Shown here: positions 48,117-58,698 of the stretch, piece by piece | How positions within the stretch are numbered: the stretch's first letter is position 1 | Layout of the letters: every line of letters starts with the position of its first letter | Source: Apostichopus japonicus | Taxonomy: Eukaryota; Echinodermata; Holothuroidea; Aspidochirotida; Stichopodidae | DNA: 64,000 nt | Assembly (NCBI RefSeq): GCF_037975245.1 | Contig: NC_092576.1 | Location: 45,173,111 to 45,237,110 of the forward strand | Reading direction: 5' to 3' | Notes under the pieces: model-generated | Seen by the model: the letters and a program-made list of their open reading frames with translations, nothing else | Told to the model about the DNA's origin: nothing | The model's database searches: none | Program-made: the position numbers and the translations under genes

Positions 48117-48643
48117 TGTAGAGGACTTCACTTTTATCAAATCGAGAGTGCGCCCTCATTTTTAGAAGATTAATTACGATCAATAATAGCTTTATCAATG
48201 TCATGACTAATACTAGGTCAAGAGACATTGGTTTCGATAAAACAATTGATGGTTTTATTCCGACGAACGATAAGCGAAATCTTTCACACAACGATAGAAT
48301 ATATAGCTACTTACGACTAACGACTACGACTTGGATTACGATATTCAACGGATCGACAACGCTTATACTTACGACGAAATTACGCTTAAACGGAAAACTT
48401 TTATTGTTTTTCCCTACTTTTATTCAATATCAAATCGGATATGTGTTGCCCCCGCTTCCGGGCGAATTGTTTTTATGGATTAGGATTTTGATAGCGGAAT
48501 TTGTGTTTGGATTTTTAATTGGATCCTGTCTGTAGGATTCGTACGAGACGGCGACCTAGCGCAAATAGGACTGTAGTGTTTGAGGTGAGTGACGTACTTT
48601 TATATTTCATATAATTTACCATCTAATAACCCTAGCGTCCAAA
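48117..48643 (+). repeat. 3' LTR of element B
   Basis: 527 bp, about 99% identical to the 5' LTR with substitutions only. Confidence 0.93.
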
Positions 48644-48647
48644 ATCT

Positions 48648-50289
48648 TTCCATTGTAATTTTCGCAGTTTCTGTCATCTGTGTGCTTTACAATTAAATGT
48701 GTGTACTCACAAGGTCTATGTTGCCACAGCACAGTATGCATTTTACGGACGGGACAGAGAATACCCAGTATCATCTTGCCTGGTCATAAAGAATGCTAGA
48801 TATGCTAGTTGCAACATTGCAACAACGTAGGATAGGTGAAAACTGTTAGCTAGGAGCCTGCGTGTTGTTGGTCGAACATCCAAGTAAGCGATTGTTCAGT
48901 GGTTCTCACTCAATCTTTGAGGCTATACAATAGTGGAACCCCCACTATCTGTAATCCATTGCGTGAGTAGGCCCAAAGCAACCAAGCTTGTAAACAACAG
49001 CTAATTTCGTTGTGTTTTAGTGCACGATCGATTCTGGTAAAAACTTGACTGGCTATAAGATCTGGAATTTTACGCTCTGGTAAGATTGACAAGATAGTTT
49101 CTTTGGGATCTTGTCTACTGACATTGGAGGTTTTGGGACCTTTGGATAGCCTGGCTGGAACACTTAAGACTAGCTGAGACTTATACCAGGGTGCTGTTAC
49201 TAGAGTAGCAGCTCCCTGCTTATAGTACTAGTATAGTAAAATACCAATCCTCGCATTACATTTACAGAACACAACATATGTCTAGGTAAAGGGTCAGTTT
49301 TCATCCGAATTTCAAAGTCTTTGGTGACCATGGCTATTTGGAGTCATTCCCTCATTTATATTGTACAACAAAACTGATGTTTCAATCTTCACAAGACTTT
49401 CTTTTAGAGACAAACTGCAGTCCGGCACTTTCATATTTATACATTTCCCCCACAGGCTTTTTGTGGGTAGCAGTTCGTTATTTTTTTTCTCTCTCTCTTC
49501 AGTATCTTATTAAATCAGCCTGCCCAGTCTCAAAACAACACAGAGATGATGTACTGGCAACTGTAACTTGATGAATTAGGTCACTGGTTAGTTCAATATG
49601 AGCCTGTCAGCTTCCTGGTTTATATATCACCAAGTAGCCTAAATAAAAAATATACAAGGGACTCTCAGGTTTTTTCAATTCTTCCTAAAGAAGGAGAGTA
49701 CGAGGACCTTATATATTGGCCTCCTTTTCATAGGGTGTGAAGATTAGGTGATGAAATTTCCATTTGTCTTCTACAAGTGGAAGTGACAAAACAAATATTA
49801 AAGAGAAAATGAAAAGTATCTGGAAAAAAAGGATGCAGACAGGGACTACTGCCCCTACTTTTGAGCAGCATCAGCTATGGTAAGGTTATCAACATTGTGA
49901 ATGCCACCTTGAACAAAATTTCCCTGTAAATGCATAGACCAATATTATTTTTGAATGAAAACAAAGTGGGACAGGGGGTTGGAGGTGACTAATGAAAGGC
50001 AAGATCCAAAGGAAGTAAGCAAGATGTTTTTTATGACATGTGAACTTTATATTCAACACTGTTATAATATTATAAGCACTAAAGGCAAAACTTCTGACGC
50101 TGTGAAACCAGCATACAGTAATTTTAGGGTTATGGGGTTACTCTACATTATTCAAACGGATATCTATTATGAAATTTAGATATGAATACATTGTCCAGCT
50201 CTAAGATCAGTAAATTTGTCTTCCATCAATAGCCTGTTTAAATCTTAATACCATTTTAGGGGTATACAGTAATGGGCTAAATATGAGTT
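48648..50289. other. Intergenic DNA, no gene seen
   Basis: No exon or repeat recognised. The short plus-strand frames carry no motif. Confidence 0.4.
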
Positions 50290-51430
50290 CAATAGACAAC
50301 ACATTTCAAGATTGTTAATGTATATGAAGCCCCAAGATAAGTATTTGGGGTCTTGTCAACAACCTTTAACAAATTTGATCCCACTTGCTTATATTGATTT
50401 TAAATGCAATATACTGTAATACACCGATCTTCAACATATATGAAGCCTAAAGACAAGTCTTTGTGGTGTTGGTGACAACTTTTATTTAACTTAAATCACA
50501 GTTAATGGTGATGGGACGACATGTATTAAAAAAACAATATATTTCAAGATTCTTAATGTATATGAATCCCCAAAACAAGTATGTTGGGTCTTGTCAACAA
50601 CCTTGATTAAATCCCATTTGGTTATGGGTTATGGGCTTATATGAATTTAATAGGCAATATAATTCCAGCTCTTTAATGTACATGAAGCCCAAAAACATAT
50701 ATTTGGGGACTGTCAACAACCTCTAATCCACTTTTTTATGGGTGATGAGCTTATATGAATTTAATAGGCAATATAATTCCAGAATGTACATGAAGCCCCA
50801 AGACAAATATTTGGGGTCTTGTCAACAACCTTTCTTAAATTTTAATCCCACTTGGTTATGGGTGATGAGCTTATATGAATTTAATAGGCAATATCATTCC
50901 AGATGTTCAATGTGTATGGAGCCCCAAGACAAATATTTGGGGTCTTGTCAATAACCTCTAATCCACTTTTTATGGGTGGTGAGCTTATATGAATTAAATA
51001 GGTAATATAATTCCAGATCTTTAATGTACATGAAGCCCCAAGACAAATATTTGGGGTCTTGTCAACAACCTTTCTTAAATTTTAATCCCACTTGGTTATG
51101 GTGATGAGCTTACATGAATTTAATAGGTAATATAATTCCAGATTTTCAATGTACATGAAGCCCAAAGACAAATATTTGGGGTCTTGTCAACAACCTTTCA
51201 TCAATTTTAATCTACTTTTCTATGGGTGATGAGCTTATTTGAATATAATGGGCAATATAATTCCAGATCTTTAATGTACATGAAGCCCCAAGACAAATAT
51301 TTGTGGACTCGTCAACATTTTTTGTTAAACCTCAACATTAGCATGCAGGTGAAGGTCTGACATGAATTCAATACTGTAGGCCATTTATTACAAGATTTTT
51401 AAAGTACATGAAGCCCCAAGACAAGTCTTG
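50290..51430 (+). repeat. Minisatellite, unit about 120 bp, about ten units
   Basis: TACATGAAGCCCCAAGAC and variants start near 50,317, 50,440, 50,553, 50,677, 50,791, 50,917, 51,031, 51,156, 51,281 and 51,409 (spacing 114-128). The middle units are best conserved. Each holds AAATATTT between a CCCCAAGAC and a GGGGTCTTG, so it can fold on itself. The array lies just beyond the 3' end of the minus-strand Ulp1/PHD gene. Confidence 0.9.
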
Positions 51431-51863
51431 GTAACAACTAGACCACTAGATACATGGCATGAAATACCCCTTTCAGAAACTGACACAAATTGTGCAGCCT
51501 TGCATCGAATGATAAACATTTTAGTAAAAAAAAACACAAACAATTCACTGATTCCTGCATATGAGTCTTATCTGTCTAAGAAGATGATCTTTCTTTTGAA
51601 CAGTAACATGATATTTAAGCACTCTGCAAAGAAGCCAACTCTGAAGTTATCCAAGCATAATAAACAGTGGTCTTGCCTGGCCATGCAATTTGCGTACACA
51701 AGAGTGATAAGCATCCAGCTCTACAGCTGGAGGTATGAACTCCAGTATAACTTTCTGCTGAAAATCTGTACCTGTGGCCCATATATGGGGAATTCAAGAG
51801 TGTTCAGTTCTGTGAGGGGCACTTTCATAACATGAACATATTTTCTTTGATGATAGTATTATA

Positions 51864-52145
51864 CTATCTATATTGAGCTATGCATATGGGACACAAATAC
51901 TCTTGCATGGGTTTTTTCTTCATTCCCACACAAAGGAAATGACACCATCTTCCACATACATCACATGCTACCCACATTGCAGGTATTTCAGGCTGAAGAC
52001 ATCCAGGCATGTCACACTTTTTCCTCAGCCCTGGTGGTTTCAATGCATTCTTCTTAAGTATGGTGAAGACATACTTCCTCGTCAGCAGTACATGCTCATG
52101 TGTAAGACTTTCTAAAAGGCTGTCTCGAGTCAATGCTAAAGCATT
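51864..52145 (-). CDS. Exon 8: Ulp1 C-terminus and PHD finger
   Basis: The last exon follows a TTTTCTTACAG acceptor and reads NALALTRDSL in phase with exon 7. The first half completes the Ulp1 fold (helices after the catalytic Cys). It then turns into a PHD finger: CDMPGC, WVACDVCGRWCHFLC, YLCPIC, i.e. Cys4-His-Cys3 with the Trp that often lines a histone-tail pocket. The stop is at 51864-51866. PHD fingers usually read histone H3 tails, so I infer that the protein is nuclear and chromatin-bound. No frameshift. Confidence 0.8.
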   Translation of the reverse strand, partial: NALALTRDSLLESLTHEHVLLTRKYVFTILKKNALKPPGLRKKCDMPGCLQPEIPAMWVACDVCGRWCHFLCVGMKKKPMQEYLCPICIAQYR

Positions 52146-52468
52146 CTGTAAGAAAATCATTGAAATATAGCACAATGGTAATACAGCATATTTTTTTTAT
52201 CTCTTCAAAGTTAACAGATTAATTCTATCACAATAAGGTATACCATAATTCTTTAAGGTATACTGTATTGGCTCAAACTATGCCAGATTTTCAAATATCG
52301 TCAAAATTCTTAAACTGCTTTATTACCACGCTGAAAGACATATACTTCACTGGGACATTCAGTCATCTTTTTCTGTGTTCATGCTTCATGTCTGAGAACA
52401 ATTTGGAGAATTTTTTCTTTCTTTAAATGAGTTTGTAAATTGGTAGAACCTCTATTGGATTTACTCAC

Positions 52469-52586
52469 CATTAATACAAAAGGCCCACATGAGTTCCCAT
52501 CTTTCTGTTGGGCTGACATCAAATGTCCAGTCTTCCATTCTCCATCAAGCTCTCCAACTAGCCTTGAGCGATTATGCATGAACTTC
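52469..52586 (-). CDS. Exon 7: Ulp1 catalytic cysteine
   Basis: It runs from a TACAACCTTTCAG acceptor to an ATG|GTGAGT donor, 118 nt, phase 2 in and phase 0 out. It encodes QQKDGNSCGPFVLM, the Q-x6-C-G block of C48 (Ulp1/SENP) proteases: Gln of the oxyanion hole and the nucleophilic Cys. Joins exons 6 and 8 without a shift. Confidence 0.82.
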
Positions 52587-52741
52587 CTGAAAGGTTGTAA
52601 TTGCAGATATTTAACATTTTTTGAGCCTCAAATATGCTGCCTTTGTTTGGAAGAAACAGTACTACAGTCTCCCTTGCATTAATTTTATTTAGTTTGAAAT
52701 TTACAACTATAAACAAGTTACAAAACCAGCCCAATACTTAC

Positions 52742-52893
52742 TTCCATTTTCCTACATAGGATAGACCCTTTCCAGTGTCCATTGAGTCAAGAATTGACAC
52801 AGACATCTGTGGAACATTGGCCACCAAGAGAATCCAATGGTTGTTAGTGATGTTAATGGGCATGAAGATCCATTTACACATGACCAGATTTAT
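52742..52893 (-). CDS. Exon 6: Ulp1 catalytic His and Asp
   Basis: It runs from a CTATTAG acceptor to a TGGAA|GTAAGT donor, 152 nt, phase 0 in and phase 2 out. It encodes KWIFMPINITNNHWILLV and SILDSMD, the NHW (His) and LDS (Asp) blocks of the C48 catalytic triad. With exon 7 the triad His-Asp-Cys is complete. Confidence 0.82.
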
Positions 52894-53209
52894 CTAATAG
52901 GTTGAAACAAATGGACAAAAAACATTATTAGGTACAGTACCTTACATCAGTTCAGCTGGTGGAATATAATCATAAGGTTCCAGCCTTACCAGTTTATTGT
53001 TATAAGAGGAAACTTCATAGAGAGGAGGCATAATAAGAATATACTGTGTTTAAATAGTTTGCATGCATTGCAACCTATAGAGAAACGCTGCTTTAGGAGA
53101 GCATTGCAAGGAATAACATAGCAGAGCACTTATCCATTTAACGAATATATGTTACTGTCCGAAAAAGTGAAAAGCAGGGAAAGGGGTAAAGAAATGCAAA
53201 AAGAATCAC

Positions 53210-53341
53210 CTCTCGCATCATCCATGTGTTAAATCTCCCAGCATCCCATAAAACTGCTAGATACGATGGGATGATGAAGACGTGGTTGGTATCACTTGTA
53301 TTACATTGTGAACGTAGTACAGAGAGGTATGCATTCATTAC
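53210..53341 (-). CDS. Exon 5: Ulp1 N-terminal part
   Basis: 132 nt, 44 codons, phase 0 at both ends, between GTATTTTGCAG and GAG|GTGATT. VMNAYLSVLRSQ and FIIPSYL continue the W-L-N-D opening in exon 4, the substrate-facing start of Ulp1-type domains. Confidence 0.8.
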
Positions 53342-54332
53342 CTGCAAAATACAAATATGTTCATTTATAAAAGATTAGATGCAATTCAGGTTAACTGGAC
53401 ATACTTCTCGAAGTGAGTCAAGCAACCCATATTTGGATGAGGGTCACTTTCAGTATAGCTTAGTGTATTAAAGCATAAATCAGAGTTCAGGGCCAGAATA
53501 TTACTTTATTTCACCAAACAGAGATGTTGCCATTTGTTTGCACATACAGTATGTATCTGTCACAACACAAACCATTCTGAACAAAAGTTGTTTACTATGC
53601 TCCTCAGTCACATGGGCTAGTCCATTCCAAGCCAATATGGGAAACATTTTGGTTAAAAATGGGACAGCTGAATATGGCCACATTGTTAGCTGTTAGTGTT
53701 GGACTATTTTGGACCATGGAATCACACATTCATTTTAGCTGCTGTGATAACTTGAAGTAAAAATTTGCAATGTTGGCACCCCATAGATAGTTCACCTTGT
53801 TGCTGCTAGCTGGCCTTGGCATAGCTCTACTCTCAGGAAGTTGGCAGGCATAGGAGAGTGGAGACCCTCTGCTGTTATGCCTGTCAACTTCCCTTTGCCA
53901 TGCATGTTGAGACATGTTCTGCCTCTCTACTTCTTTCCTACAGTGTTGTTCAGGAGGAGGAACCAGGGGCGGATCCAGGATTTTGAGAAAGGGGGGGCCG
54001 ACATCCAGATGGTAGCACTTTAGTGATCTGCGTCCTGGGGGAGGGGTCTAGGGGGAGGGGTTGTCCCCTTCCCCCTTGGAAATTTTTGGTTAATTGTGAG
54101 TGCTTAGATGCAAAATGGTGAAACATTTCGCCAAAAACTAGAAAAACCAGAAACGTTGCAGACACGCTTTTTTGTGCACATATTTTTTCTCGATAGACAC
54201 ATATTTAACAACGCTCAACAGTGCATGTACAATGGATACACTATTATTGCGTCGATTCGTTTTTTCTTTTGCGCGAAAATTATGACACCAGATTCACCCC
54301 AAGAAAAAACATAAAACAAGATATATTCAATG

Positions 54333-54351
54333 AGATAATTATGATATACTT
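54333..54351 (+). repeat. Target duplication, left, of the Penelope-like element
   Basis: AGATAATTATGATATACTT recurs exactly at 56841-56859, on the other side of the insertion. Confidence 0.85.
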
Positions 54352-54353
54352 AT

Positions 54354-54436
54354 TAATGAAAGGGGGGTGTAGGCGGTTTTACACTATCTAACGCAACGTA
54401 ATTGCCAAGAACCTGAAGTATTTTTAAGGGAGGGCC
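54354..54436 (+). repeat. Left inverted terminal repeat of the Penelope-like element
   Basis: Runs from AATGAAAGGGG through GTGTAGGCGGTTTTACAC to AAGGGAGGGCC. The reverse complement of 56760-56839 matches it with a few changes (one is ACGTAATTGCC versus ACATAGTCGCC). Its inner end is in frame with the RT. Confidence 0.88.
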
Positions 54437-56556
54437 TGATAATAAGCGGAAACGGATCACCGACCGAAAAAATATCGGAATTTGTGGACTATTTCTTGCT
54501 TCCTATTGTATTAAAACAAAGCACCTATGTGAAAGACACAAATCACATTCTGAAAATTGTGGAAGCCACCCCGTTACCAAAAGCAGTAGTACTTGCTACA
54601 CTCGATGTCGTCGCCATGTATACCAATACTCCCCAAGAGGAGGCATTAGATAAATGTCGAGAAGTCTATGAAAAGGCGGAAAAAAGCGAATATGGAATAA
54701 ATAAAATATCTTCCATATCCATGCGCAAACTAATTGAACTTATATTTAACAAGAAACTGTTTCGAGTTCAATAACCAATTCTATCTACAAAAGATCGGTT
54801 GCGCCATGGGTAACCAAGCCTCTCCGGAAATCTGTGATATCGTCATGCATAGACTGGAAAACCAGATTTTACCGACAGATAATAAAATCTTAAAATGGCT
54901 CCGCTATAGAGATGAAATTCTATTGCTTTACGACAGTTCACCTCAGGGATTTGAACAACTAGTAAACAGGTTGAATGAAATTCACCGCTTCTTAAAGTTT
55001 ACGGTAGAAATATTAAACACCGAGGTAACATACCTAGATTTGAAAATCTTCAAAGGTCCAAGGTTTGAAACCAATGGGTTATTCGACACCAAAGTCTACA
55101 CCAAACCCACGGAAACCTTCCAATACCTCGACAGAAACTCTGCACACCCACTTGCCACTTTTAAAGGCTTCATTAAAAGGGAAGTCTTGCGATACGCACG
55201 TCTATGTAACAATGAGACTGATTTCTTACAGAAAAAGAATGCGTTCACAGAGAAACTGTTACTCCGTAACTATAAGAAAGAGGAAATTGCCTCAGCCACG
55301 AAAGGCATAAAATTTGAAAACCGTGGGCAATACCTCACTACCAAACCTAAACAAAAGGAACCACCAATGGTGTTCAAGCTAACCTATACACCCCATATCA
55401 AGACCACGCATTTGAAAAATGTACTTTTGAAACATTGACACTTAATCTCGCAACACGCGGACAGGGGCGTAGCGATATTTTTTTGTTGGGGGGGGGTGTG
55501 GAGGATTTGATTTGCCGACGGATCTGGAAGATATGACTGAAATGGGGGAGGGGTCTAATGGGAGGGGGTGTCCCCCTCCCCTTTGGAAAACTTTTAGTTT
55601 TGAAACGTCGTTAGATGCAATCTGGTGCATATTTTAAGTCAAATTTGGCACTGTAGAATTTCCATTTCGATATTATTTTTATGGCAGTCGGCAGAAGAAG
55701 AATTAATTGGGACCAATTATCGAACTGTGTTTTCTCTTTCACCGATCGTTGAAATAGTGAAACTTCGTGATGAAAATGTTCAGAAAACTTTCCGGTAATG
55801 AGAAATAACAACATTCATTGATATACAAGCGAGAAAAGTTAAAAATTGTGTACAATTCGTGAGCCGTGTCCTTAAGTTTTCCACGGAGAACGAATGACAT
55901 CTACGATGACGTCATTTTGAACAGAGGATAATAACAACACGTTGTCACACGATAGCACGACTCATGGGCTGCGGCCTATACGGAAGCCTTTAATTCCATT
56001 TCTTTCACTGAGTTGCCGGCGATTCTGGCACTCGTCTAGCTGAGCCTGGCTACAGTAGCTATACTGACGGCCGTGACATTATCAGTTATTTGCCGAGAGG
56101 TTTTTAACTTGCAGGCGTCGGGTGATTGGATTGGTGAATGAGTTTATCAGATGAAGAACTGGAAAATCGAAATAACCGATAAAGAAGCTCCCGTTCTCCT
56201 TTTCTCTATTCAGCTTTCCTTCTTTCTTCCCCTTCCGCTCTCTTCACCTTTTCTCCTTTTGCCGACAGACCCAAAATTTGCCGACAGCGACCAAATTATT
56301 GGGGGGTGTGACACCCAGACACCCCCCCCCGCTCGCTACGCCCCTGCACGCGGAATTATCCAAACTGTTTCCAAAAGAACCGATTCTAGCCTACAAAAGG
56401 GCCCAAAATCTCAAAGATTTACTTATAAACTCAAGGTTTCATACTAACGAAGAATCAGCTGACTCTCAAGGTTCACACGAATCTCTTTTAGATGCTCTTA
56501 TAGCTGCACTATATGAGTCCATAAAAACTCGTGCACAGAAAATAGATGCATCTTGA
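54437..56556 (+). pseudogene. Penelope-like reverse transcriptase, broken
   Basis: Reading starts inside the left repeat (IISGNGSPTEKISEFVD, an RT fingers motif). Motif A is TLDVVAMYTNTP. A frameshift lies near 54,755. The palm continues with IGCAMGNQASPE, and the catalytic box is YRDEILLLYD, where the second Asp of the usual Y/R-x-D-D is Glu. Thumb motifs follow (FLKFTVEILNTEVTYLDLKI). A TGA at 55436-55438 stands where the family has Trp. Beyond it the same phase is interrupted by a hAT-like element (55462-56346) and then resumes with LFPKEPILAYKRAQNLKDLL, ending at 56556. No GIY-YIG endonuclease is seen. Confidence 0.85.
55462..56346. mobile_element. Inner hAT-like element, 885 bp
   Basis: The left end CAGGGGCGTAGCG is mirrored at the right (CGCTACGCCCCTG). 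CACGCGGA flanks both sides (55454-55461 and 56347-56354), a perfect 8-bp duplication. It has G- and C-runs near the ends and the family segment TGGGGGAGGGGTCTAATGG. Non-coding. It splits the Penelope-like RT gene just behind its nonsense codon. Confidence 0.92.
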
Positions 56557-56594
56557 GAACGAGACGCCCAGGCCGAATATAAAATATTCAAAGG

Positions 56595-56648
56595 CTACTA
56601 CTGATGAAGCTCCTCCTATAAAGTTTGAGAGCAGAAACCGGTCTAGTT
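56595..56648 (+). ncRNA. Candidate hammerhead ribozyme of the Penelope-like element
   Basis: The core boxes are CTGATGA (56601-56607) and GAAA (56634-56637). Stem I pairs ACTA before the first box with TAGT after GGTC. Stem II pairs GCTC with GAGC (or GCT/CTC with GAG/AGC around a bulge). Stem III is the minimal palindrome ACCGGT, with the cleavage site after GGTC. Short palindromic stem III is typical of retroelement hammerheads that act as dimers. The base pair closing stem II beside the core is A-A here, which would weaken activity. Confidence 0.6.
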
Positions 56649-56759
56649 GGTCATAAGAACCTACACTAGTCTCTCCTACTATTAACAGTACACTCAATTC
56701 ACCTAATAGGTGCAATTATTTTTCACCACGAGGAGCATGCTATAAGTTCATGTTCCTCG

Positions 56760-56839
56760 GGCCCTCCCTTAAAAATACTTCAGGTTCTTGGCGACTATGT
56801 TGCGTTAGATAGTGTAAAACCGCCTACACCCCTTTCATT
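56760..56839 (-). repeat. Right inverted terminal repeat of the Penelope-like element
   Basis: Reverse complement of 54354-54436, starting GGCCCTCCC and ending CCCCTTTCATT, directly before the right target duplication. Confidence 0.88.
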
Positions 56840-56840
56840 C

Positions 56841-56859
56841 AGATAATTATGATATACTT
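56841..56859 (+). repeat. Target duplication, right, of the Penelope-like element
   Basis: Exact copy of 54333-54351. Confidence 0.85.
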
Positions 56860-58698
56860 GCTAACTGTGCATTGATTTTCCCTGACAGTAATAGTCAGCA
56901 CTATAGTACTGAGACGTATCTAATTAATACGTGATGTCGCGTAGGCCTGATAATTGCCTTAGTTTCAAATTTGGAATAAAAACAATCGCGTTTCAGGGAA
57001 GAGCAGCTGGATATATATTAGGCTTTTCTTTCACAAAGTTATGCCTATTAGGAATCTGAAGTATACTCCCACATAAAAAACGCAACTGATTTCCAAAAAG
57101 GGGGGGCCGGGGCCGGGTCGGCCCCCCCTGGATCCGCCCCTGGGAACTAACATAATCCTGCACTACTAGTTTTATTCATTTGGCAGCTGTATGCTGTCAG
57201 TTTGTATTCGGGATAGTGATCTACAGAGTAGCATCTACATCCATAGGGACTCTGGGGAAAATACAGTGTTTGGGAGTTTTAGGTATATTATGGAGCTGGG
57301 GATGGGGCTGCTTCTTCTCCATGACTCCTCTGCAAACCTTCATTCAGTAAGGAAGTGTCTCCAGTGACAGCATAGAAATTGAATTGAGAATCTGTCTATA
57401 TCCATGCAACCAGTGAGTTATTTTTCAAGTTATTTGTCAGTCAGACTATACTTTTTGCCTTTTTCTTTCGATCACTTCTTTTAGAGAGACTAGAATAGGG
57501 TTACTTATGAGAGTCTTTTGTGATCACTTCTCAGTGATTATTGTTTTCATCACAATAATATTTTAAGTTTGTATTTACTGTTTAATTGTAGGTCACTAGA
57601 CCTGGTTTAGTGTTCAACCTGCAGATATCATAAAGTTATAGAACTTTGACTTCCTGGGCCAGTAAGTTGAGTTTGTTGAGACAAGAAAACAGTCAGTAAA
57701 TTTTACCTGTGTTTTATGCTTTCATCTGTCATGTTATACTTTTCGGAGCAACAGTGCCCTGCTGAAAGTTGTGTATGACTATTGTAATTGTTAATTTATA
57801 ATTTTTTGTATGTTTTCCTTCAAGTTTCCATTTATTCATGTTCACCAGATGCATTTTGTTCCTGCATGTTTTACAGTGAGTTAAGGTTTTCATACCAAAG
57901 ACTGTACTGAAGGTTTAGGAGTTTATATTCACAGGTGATTAAGTTGGATATATGTTTGTTATAGCTTTATGTTTAAGGACAGATATGTGAGAGTGAAAAG
58001 GGACATTAATTTTGTCCTACTGTTCTATTCTACCTTTTCTTACTATTTTAATTTTGTTTATCAATTTCAAGACAGTTTTGTATTAAACTGTTTGGTATTG
58101 AACTATTTGGTAGAGAACTGTGGACACAGAACACTTTGGTACAGCAATAAATGGATTTCAATGGAGCTCTGGTGTTGATTAGTATTCATTTACTAAGGAT
58201 CCTGTGTCACGTCCCCTCCTCAGGTTCACTACTTTTCTCTACTGAGCAAAGTAACATGGAAAGTGTTCCAGCAAGAAAGTTTCACTAAAATCTGATGTCA
58301 AATTTTAGTTCAAGGTGAATCGTGCAGAAAGTGCATAATTAACTTGCCTAGAAGAGTGGAAACTTGATCTGCATAGATTGATTAAATGAAACGAATATAT
58401 TGCCTTGTTCTCTTGTGGGTTCGAGTTAAACTTTATTGCTAAGACTTGTGTCCTGAGCTACTGTAAGCGGGCAGGCATAAGCATTATATTAGGATAGCTA
58501 ATAACATTTTTTTCTAGGTTGAATAAAGTGGACATCTTGCTGCTACCAGCAACAATTAGATGTATGTGCAAAATTGTACTGATCTATTGTTGAAATAACC
58601 AAAAGCAAAGTAGTGAAGAGTGTGTATATGGGATTTGTTTCCAACATCGGCTGATGGCAAACTATTCATATTTTTAAAATGTAAAACGCAAGTGTTAC

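Larger units (their letters stand above)
43404..48643 (+). mobile_element. Ty3/gypsy LTR retrotransposon B, CsRn1-like, 5.24 kb
   Basis: 527-bp LTRs at 43404-43930 and 48117-48643 with ATCT duplicated outside (43400-43403 and 48644-48647). Gag has a Cys-His-Cys-Cys motif (CWYH...C...C) instead of a CCHC knuckle, the known mark of the CsRn1/Kabuki clade. The primer site TGGTGACCCCGACG also suits that clade, which uses tRNA-Trp. I counted five base differences between the LTRs and no indel. All pol domains are present, but about seven single-base frameshifts make this copy unable to encode full proteins. Confidence 0.9.
54352..56840 (+). mobile_element. Penelope-like retroelement inside the outer element
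   Basis: A 2.49-kb insertion between 19-bp direct repeats. It carries terminal inverted repeats of about 80 bp (54354-54436 and 56760-56839), a single RT gene and, behind its stop, a candidate hammerhead ribozyme. Penelope-like elements are known for RT related to telomerase, long variable target duplications, inverted or tandem terminal repeats and hammerhead motifs, so the assignment is well supported. The coding region is broken by a frameshift, a nonsense codon and an inner hAT-like insertion. The RT starts within the left inverted repeat, which shows that the copy is 5'-truncated. Confidence 0.87.
53964..57142. mobile_element. Outer hAT-like element of a three-level nest
   Basis: The left end CAGGGGCGGATCCAGG is exactly mirrored at the right end (CCTGGATCCGCCCCTG). 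GGAAC flanks both sides (53959-53963 and 57143-57147). The family segments seen in other copies follow the left end (GGGGGGGCCGACATCC, TCCTGGGGGAGGGGTCTAGG, TAGATGCAAAATGGTG). Without the inner Penelope-like insertion the element would be about 690 bp and non-coding. Confidence 0.8.
53342..58698 (-). other. Intron between exons 4 and 5, enlarged by nested transposons
   Basis: A 5.36-kb intron of the minus-strand gene. The nest at 53964-57142 makes up 3.2 kb of it. The rest (53342-53963 and 57148-58698) shows no exon or element ends. Confidence 0.65.

Noticed and set aside
51428..51835. 135-codon plus-strand frame
   Set aside because: Lies opposite the 3' flank of the minus-strand gene and has no domain signature. 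Probably chance.
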